Source: Benincasa hispida
Lineage: Eukaryota > Streptophyta > Magnoliopsida > Cucurbitales > Cucurbitaceae
Length of the DNA: 64,000 nt
NCBI RefSeq assembly: GCF_009727055.1
Contig: NC_052360.1
Location: 72,854,309-72,918,308, forward strand
Direction of reading: 5' to 3'
In this document: piece by piece, positions 57,314 through 64,000 of the stretch
How positions within the stretch are numbered: position 1 is the first letter of the stretch
Layout: the number at the start of each line of letters is the position of its first letter
Notes under the pieces: model-generated
Told to the model about the DNA's origin: nothing
Databases searched by the model: none
The model's input: only the letters and a program-made list of their open reading frames with translations
Made by a program: the position numbers and the translations under genes

Positions 57314-60300
57314 CTAGACAAGGTGTCGCATGTCCAGCAGACCCAGACTCTCTAGGTGACCCTCGAACACTTTAGCTGTGAGAGCCTTTGTAAGGGGATC
57401 AACAACGTTGTGCTCCGATGTGATCTTTGTAACTATCACATCACTGTGATGCACAATCTCCTTGATCAAGTGGTATTTCTGTTCTATATGCTTACCCCGA
57501 CGATGACTCCGAGGTTCCTTCGAATTTGCCACAGCCTTGCTGTTATCACAATAAAGTGTGATAGGCAAATCCATATTTGGAACAACTTCCAAATTTGAAA
57601 GGAATTTCCTTAGCCAAACAGCCTTCTTAGCTGCTTCACAAGCGGCAACGTATTTGGCTTCCATAGTGGAGTCTGGGATGCATCCTTGCTTGATGCTTCG
57701 CCACACTACAGTCTCTCCATTCAGATTGAAAACTGACTCCAATGTCGATTTACGAGAATCTCTATCGGTCTGAAAGTAAGTCTTTGTATTCTGTAAGGAT
57801 TAGATCCTTATCTTCATACACGCTTTGAAGATATTTAAGGATCGTCTTGACCGCCGTCTGATGCATGGTTAATGCGATGAAATAATGGTGTAGAATGCGA
57901 TGGTGGAATATGTGTTGTGCATGCAAGTTTTCTTAGCAAGATCCAAGTATAAACCCTACTAAGTTGCTTGGTAAGCCCAGGGTCAAACACAGTGACTATG
58001 GAAACAGTGTGCGATGGTGATTTTAGATCTCTTTGCGGTAACAAATAGAACAATGCATTGGTTGGTATGTTATTTAAGGTATCGAGTCTGTGCGGCGGAT
58101 TTGAGAAAAGAGTTAATAATACGAAAGTTCAATGAGTATGCAAGGGAACGGGTTGAGAAGGAATTTAGCTAACACTTCCTAAGATTGTGTTCATGTTATG
58201 CGATCATGCTACATACATACAACAACAAGTCATCTCTCAATGCAAATGCTATAGCTTCTAGTTTTAGAATGCATGCGATGTATGTGATGATGTCTATAGA
58301 ACTTACGTCTAAGCCTCTATTCTTGTCTACGTGATGATGAATGACACACACATACACAAGGCAACCGCATACTACCATAACCTATTTCTAGGGTGCATGC
58401 GATGCATGTTGCCAAATAGAGCTTATCTCCAAGTCTTTATCTCTTGCTTATGCAGATCTAATCTTGCTTTCTCAAGTCTAGATTCTAACCTAGCTCTCTT
58501 AAGTCTTAGGTTATTTCTTTAGACTCTCTCTCGAGTAGCTCTAAAGGGGTAATGGACGCAACATAAGACAATATGATCGCATGCAATGAAGATCCTAGGT
58601 CATGTTAGCTAAGTACTTCTCGACGCATTTGAAAGTTTAGTTACTTATGCGTAATGTAAAGAGAGTGAACAGATGTAAAAATGCAGGTTCCATTCTATAA
58701 ATGAAATCAAAATATAGAATGACAATGTGAAATAAAGATAAGAAGCCTGGTAACAATTTCTTACTTTCCAAGGCTTTTACACTGTTTTTCTCTACTTTGT
58801 TCAAAAAATATTCTTGCTTTCATAAGAGTCAGCCCTCTCTCTGTTTTCCACGCTCCCTGGCACTCAATTGAGCTGACCAGGACGATCTTCTGGCATTTTC
58901 TCTCCTTTCTCGCCTCCGCCTCTAAGTATAAGAAAACTATGAACAACGGCTAACTATCTTCTATATGGCTCTGCTGGAATAAAAATCGAACCGAACTCTT
59001 TTAACGAAGGTGGCCTTCGGTATTTATAGAGCTTCAGGCTGAGGAGCTTTTTCTCTCAAATGATTGCACTGATGGGATGTCATTAATTCTCTGTCTGATG
59101 CATCGAATAATTGTCACTGAAAAGTTGAGTGTACTTGCTACAGTGTTGTTAACGGCTTGTCAACTTAATTCAGAATCAATCGTCATCAACTTTTTGTCCC
59201 ATCGTGATTTATTAAGCTTTCACCTTGATGCGCCGGCTCTATGCGGCCACCTTTTTGAGCATATTTTTGCAACACAAACGATCACATAGCCTTGCAGTCG
59301 CAATCTCTTAATGCGTTCGGACGTTAATTTCTTGGATCGCAATTCTGCCTTGCGCCAACGCATTTTCCTACATAAAATACATAAGTTAGCTGCTTTAATA
59401 TGATGGACGCATGCGATCGTAATGTTCTAAATTTAATGCTTTTGGACGCAATTTTATATATTTTTACGGTCGCAATCCTTCATTGTTTTATATCTTTGCG
59501 CTGTAATAACGTGCATTTCTGCGCATTATCACCGTCCAGTGATCAAATCCAGAATTGGACTGATACCGATTGACAATCCTTACTGTATAGAAAATGTCAG
59601 ATTTTGTACACAACATTGCATACATTAAGCTTCTTGCAGCTGAAGCATAGGGAATTCGTCTCATCTCCTCAACTTCTTAAGGTGTCTTAGGACATTGATC
59701 CTTAGACAAAACGATTCCATGCCTGAAGGGTAACAAACCCTTCTTGGAATCCTGCATCCTATATCTAATCAAAATTTGATCGATGTATGATGCCTGAGAC
59801 AGGGCTAACCGTTTGTTCTTACGATCTCAAATGATCTGGATCCCTAGAACATACTGTGCCTTACCCCAGAACTGGGCAGCTAGCCATTTTCTTAATGTCA
59901 GTCAGATACCCGACATCATTCCAAATGAGTAGGATATCATCCACATACAGTACTAGGAAAATTACTGAGCTGTTGATGATCTTCTTGTATACACAAGGCT
60001 CATCATCATTCTGGTCAAAGCGAAATGACTTGACAGCAGTGTCAAATCTAATGTTCTTAGATCTAGATGCTTGTTTCAGCCCATAAATGGACCTATCAAG
60101 CTTGCAAACTTTTTGCTCTTGATCTGGAATTATGAACCCCTCTAATTGAGTCATATAGATGGTCTTCTCAAGATTATCATTAAGAAAGACAGTCTTGACG
60201 TCCATTTTCCATATTTCATAATCATAAAATGTGGCTATGGATAGGAGAATTCTGATAGACTTGAGCATGACAACAGGTGAGAAAGTTTCATAGTCAACTC

Positions 60301-60634
60301 CCTCAACCTGGGTATAACCCTTTGCCACGAGTCAAGCCTTAAAGCTTTGCACATTTCCATCTACACCTCTCTTTCGCTTATAGATCCACTTACACCCAAT
60401 AGGTCTCACCCCATCAGGTGGATCAACAAGCTCTAAGATGTTATTGAAGTACATAGACTCCATTTCCTGGTTCATGGCTTTAACCCATTCCTCTTTGTCG
60501 ACATCCTCCATTGCTTTCATAAAAGACAACGGATCCTCGACCCCATCATTCGAAATGACGTTTTGGGCTTCAGTCAAACCCATGTAGCGATCTGGTGGGT
60601 TCATAACCCTCCCACTACGTCGAGGCAGTCTCAA
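57314..60634 (-). pseudogene. Copia reverse transcriptase/RNase H, interrupted by a solo LTR
   Basis: RT begins in 60332-60634 (VEDPLSFMKAMEDVDKEEW, GCKWIYKRKRGVDG) and continues in 59861-60328 with WKMDVKTVFLND (first catalytic aspartate kept), SIYGLKQAS and LYVDDILLI. The connection region is at about 59532-59860 (IPYASAARSLMYAMLC). A 1673-base LTR splits it at 57859-59531. RNase H follows at 57314-57858 (STMEAKYVAACEAAK, LYCDNSKAVANSKEPRS, SEHNVVDPLTKAL). Frame breaks occur near 59850 and 60330, besides the insertion. The family matches the fragment at 10018-11123. Confidence 0.85.
57859..59531. mobile_element. Solo LTR inside reverse transcriptase/RNase H
   Basis: 1673 bases, TGATGCATGG to GCATTATCA, with a perfect target duplication CCGTC at 57854-57858 and 59532-59536. 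Removing the insert and one CCGTC rejoins the coding phase of the host element at its HWTAVKTILKYL region. There is no internal gene and no internal pair of LTRs, so it is a solo LTR of an unidentified family. GCGATG/GCATGCGATG phrases are frequent. Confidence 0.85.
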
Positions 60635-60745
60635 CTCTTGAGCTGGTTGACTAGATGTTCCGACCTCAACAACTCTTGTTGATCTGTCGGCCTGTTCAAC
60701 AACTATTGTTGAACCCTCAGTAGTCTCAATTCCACTAAAAATATC

Positions 60746-61850
60746 TCACAAAACGAGCTTACTTCTTAGCTTATGATCCTGAATGTGATCTTCTTTCAAG
60801 AAGATAACATTTTTTGAAACAAACACTTTGTTCTCACTCGGATCATAGAAGTACCCATCTTTCATTTCCTTGGGGTAGCCTACAAAGAGAAAAACCTTTG
60901 AACATGGTTCCAATTTCTTTGGGTTAGTCATAAGCACACATGTCGGACAACCCCAAATCCTGAAGTGGCGTAAACTACCTTTACAGCCTCTCCACAATTC
61001 AAAAGGTGTTTCAGAAACACTTTTCGAGGAAACGTTGTTCAGGATATAACATGTAGTCTCCACTGCAAAACCCCAAAACGAGTCTGGAAGATGAGCATAA
61101 ATTATCATAGACTGAACCATGTCCAACAAGGTTCTGTTTCTCCTTTTTGATACACCATTCTGCTGAGGTGTACCAGGGGCCGAGAGTTAGGATGCAATCC
61201 CATGTTTTATCATATAGTTCTAGAATTAGAGGTTCATATACTCTCCACCACGATCAGATCGTAGTGTTTTTATCTTCTTACCTAACAAGTTTTCAACTTC
61301 AACCATATACTCCTTGAACTTGTCAAGGGCTTCAGACTTACGTTGCATTAGGTAGAGATACCCGAATCTTGAATAATGATCTATGAAAGAGATGAAATAT
61401 TCATACCCACCCTGAGCTCTAATATTCATCAGGCCACAGAGGTCTGAATGTACAAGCTCCAAGGCTTCCTTGGCCCTGTAACATTTTCTAGTAAAATGTT
61501 GTTTGGTCTTCTTGCCTTTGATACATGATTCACATACCAACAAGGAGTTTTCTTCTAAACTCTTTAGAAGTCCACTTTTCACCAACTTCTCAATCCTATT
61601 GAGCTTGATGTGACCTAACCTTGGATGCCAAAGATGGGTGTTTTTCCTTAGGAGAAACCTTTGGTCTTTTAGCTGTTGTTGTCGTACTGAACATTTTAGT
61701 GTTAAACAAGGCTTTTATGACTAACGACCTTAGTACATATATGTTACTTTCCATTGAACCATAACCAATCTTCATTCTATTTTTGAAAATAAACACTTTA
61801 TTCTCAGAAAAGGAGATGGTATACCCTTGTTCAATGAGACAAGAAACCAA
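60746..61850 (-). pseudogene. Copia integrase, inactive
   Basis: Pre-integrase zinc region at about 61500-61650 (LLVCESCIKGKKTKQHF). The core at 61226-61585 keeps two aspartates (VHSDLCG and LRSDRGGEY). The catalytic glutamate, in the QQNGVSxRRNRTLLDM block, is lysine (AAA at 61145-61147). Two stops lie just before it. The C-terminal part at 60746-61129 is open (DSFWGFAVETTCYILNNV, WGCPTCVLMTNPKKLEPC). The N-terminal part (61596-61850) is in another frame with the IGYGSMESNIYVLRSL block. Confidence 0.82.
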
Positions 61851-62005
61851 GATTAAGTTCCTCTTAATATGAGGAAATATGAAAACATTATCCAGTAATA
61901 GATAACGTTTCTTGCCAACAAATAACTTCAGCCTGCCTACAACAACAGCTGAAACACCTCACCAATACCGACTCGTAGAGTCATCTCTCCTTGTGGCAAT
62001 ATTTA

Positions 62006-62624
62006 TCAGGAACTGAATCCTTGGTAAGAGAAACTGACAAGATTGGTAGCACCCGAATCTAAGATCCAGGCAGAATCACCATTCTCTACCAAACACGTCT
62101 CAAAGACCAATAAATCATATTTACTGTCTTTCCTCCTCTTTTGGAGAGTAGTGGGATCAGTGTCAGAACAATTGACTCTACTGGTTGTGCCATCCATCCC
62201 TTTGTGCTTGATAACTCATGTTCAAACATATCTTGCAACGAGTTCATGATCTCGCGTGCAATGACCATGTTCTCAACCCTTTTGGCCAAAACATCAGATA
62301 CGTTAGCCAAAATGTGAAGTCGGGCCAATGAATTAGACTTCTTTCACACCTCATATGCATTACGAACACTTCGTTGTGCATCAAGGGTCGGGACTTGAGG
62401 ACACTCCTTAACCATGAATCGAGGTCGTTTGCCACAAAATACGTTTTACACGATTCTTTCCACTGTATGTATTCGATCCTATTAAATGCACTAAACGAAA
62501 ATACTAATGAGTTGTTGAAAAGAAAAACACATTGACCTACGTTAGGTTTTAAACAAATACTCGTTGTAAAACAAACAACATCCCATAAGGTTTTAGCAAA
62601 ACTAATACGAACCTCGTGTGACAT
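62006..62624 (-). pseudogene. Copia gag/protease start, with zinc knuckle lost
   Basis: Gag pieces lie in 62244-62624 and 62086-62328 (LHILANVSDVLAKRVENMV, AREIMNSLQDMFEHE). Protease shows GDSAWILDSGATN in 62006-62197, preceded by KYDLLVFETCLVEN. Between DMFEHE and the protease only a short threonine/serine-rich piece remains, so the basic tail and zinc knuckle are deleted. Several frames are used. Confidence 0.75.
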
Positions 62625-62639
62625 CTAGTTTCGCAATGA

Positions 62640-64000
62640 TGCTTCAAAGGTTTAGGACAAAAGCCGTCGAAGGGAGGCCAATTATTCCTCCTCTAAATTG
62701 AGAAGTTTTCAACCAGTCATTAATACCAGAATAACTCTTGCTCCTATAACGAATAACCATCATTGATTTGGTCAAGAGATCATTAACTTACTTAACAATC
62801 TCCCGTAAGTGTTACCTGCCATTTTAGGTCCTAGAGATCCGCCCCAAGCAGGCAATCTAAAGGGAAAAAATCCGATTGGAGCAAAACCTAAAGTGACCCT
62901 ATCCATTTCTAGAGTTCACCTTGATTTTGACCAACTGCACAAAACCCATCCAAAGGGGGACGCTCCTAGGGCGCCACGAGGGAGTACAAAATGATCTCAC
63001 GGTGTGAACCAATGACAGAGACTATAGGACGTGTTGACACGCACCTTTCACCCACTTACTATAAACACTATCTCTGTCCACCTTGATATTGAATCATACA
63101 AACATCATTTGAAGGGGGATGCTCCCAAGGCACCACGAGGCTAAACATGAATCTCACGATGTGAACATACAGGGAGAAACGTGAGTGGAATCATAGATAT
63201 ATCAGATACATCTCTTCCTCCCACTGAGTATTTTATAACCTAGGGTTTAGATTACTTAGAAAAAAACACAGATAAGGATTTTAGCTAAGTGAATTCTTTA
63301 TTGAATAGGTCTTCCTAAGTCTATATAGTCTTAGATAATGGTACCCGAACCGGTTGCATATATTCCCCTCGAGTTTAGGATTACTCATTATTTTAGCACC
63401 AAGCTAAAAATAAGACCACGCTTAGTCTTAGTATCCAAGGATTGACCTTAAATACAAGAACAAACACTCTTTTTTTACTATGGTCTTATGTCGAAAGAAG
63501 AGAGCTGACCCTAAACAGAGAGAGGTTAACTAATACGCTCGACCATAGGGAGAGGAGCAGAGCTTGTGAACAAAGAAAGCAGATCACAGAGCTAGCTTTA
63601 GCCAAGAAAAAGGCGAGTTAAAGACGTAGAAAGAAAGGAGGCTGCTGAGCAAGAAGCAAACATGGCTACATACGAGTAAGCCCACTTTGGTCGCTGTTAG
63701 AAATAGTATACGGGTGAATTCCCATCTTTTCTTTTCTAGCTGATATTGTAATGTATGACATGGATCAATAAAATATTCGCCTTTCCCCTGCGTCATCATG
63801 GAAAATCCAATTTTCTAAGGCATGATTACAACTATGTGAATGCATGATTAATAAATACCTAATTTCAGCAAATAAACCATCATGGAAATAAAAAATAATG
63901 CTTTTAAAAAAGAACACTAGATATCAAACACCCGACTCCATGGAAACCATCCTACTTGTAAACAAGGCAGAAGTTTGAGAGGCTAAGACAAAGCCCCCTC
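62640..64000 (-). other. 5' untranslated leader of the right-hand copia element (probable)
   Basis: No ORF of substance. A segment of about 155 bases is repeated: GGGGGACGCTCCTAGGGCGC with CTCACGGTGTGAAC at 62956-63009, and GGGGGATGCTCCCAAGGCAC with CTCACGATGTGAAC at 63113-63166. No primer-binding site or LTR edge was found before the window ends, so either the leader is very long or other sequence has intervened. Confidence 0.4.

Overview
The window reads as plant nuclear DNA from a eudicot. It is AT-rich, has one gene with GT-AG introns, and is dominated by Ty1/copia, Ty3/gypsy and Mutator-like (MULE) remnants. Several repeats look like ones I associate with Cucurbitaceae, but the family assignment is an impression, not proof. 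No bacterial, organellar, rRNA or tRNA gene was recognised.

Layout. 1-5514 is AT-rich intergenic DNA with two short inverted-repeat elements. 5515-9911 is a gag-only Sirevirus-like copia element on the minus strand. Its right LTR is split: the first 46 bases lie at 9866-9911 and the tail at 15912-16370, with a shortened copia element, further LTR pieces and a MULE remnant packed between. 16371-17400 is a degenerate AT-rich repeat array, followed by a decayed copia gag (18881-19360). 22296-31160 holds two related MULE copies carrying a transposase and/or a plant mobile domain (PMD) gene. This block contains an N flanked by an exact 87-base duplication, and a second copy full of one-base indels; both look like assembly problems.

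35614-41246 is a complete-length copia element with both LTRs and a perfect target-site duplication, but its integrase and reverse transcriptase have lost catalytic residues. 44132-47240 is the only convincing host gene: a three-exon, 626-residue receptor-like protein with a pseudokinase domain, resembling the Arabidopsis At2g46850 type. It has a short upstream ORF and a transposon in its second intron. 47726-48459 is a likely solo LTR.

48460-64000 is a stack of nested retroelements. An old plus-strand copia element was hit by a solo LTR (49985-54689, duplication GTTAG), which was itself hit by a deleted gypsy element (51434-54082). The same copia element was interrupted again at 55131 by a minus-strand copia element that runs off the right edge. 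That element in turn carries a 1673-base solo LTR (57859-59531, duplication CCGTC).

No undescribed biochemical system is evident. The most useful results are the reconstructed order of insertions, the PMD-carrying MULE with palindromic terminal motifs, the shared CGATCG-rich LTR motif, the pseudokinase gene with its upstream ORF, and the signs of misassembly at 21992-31473.
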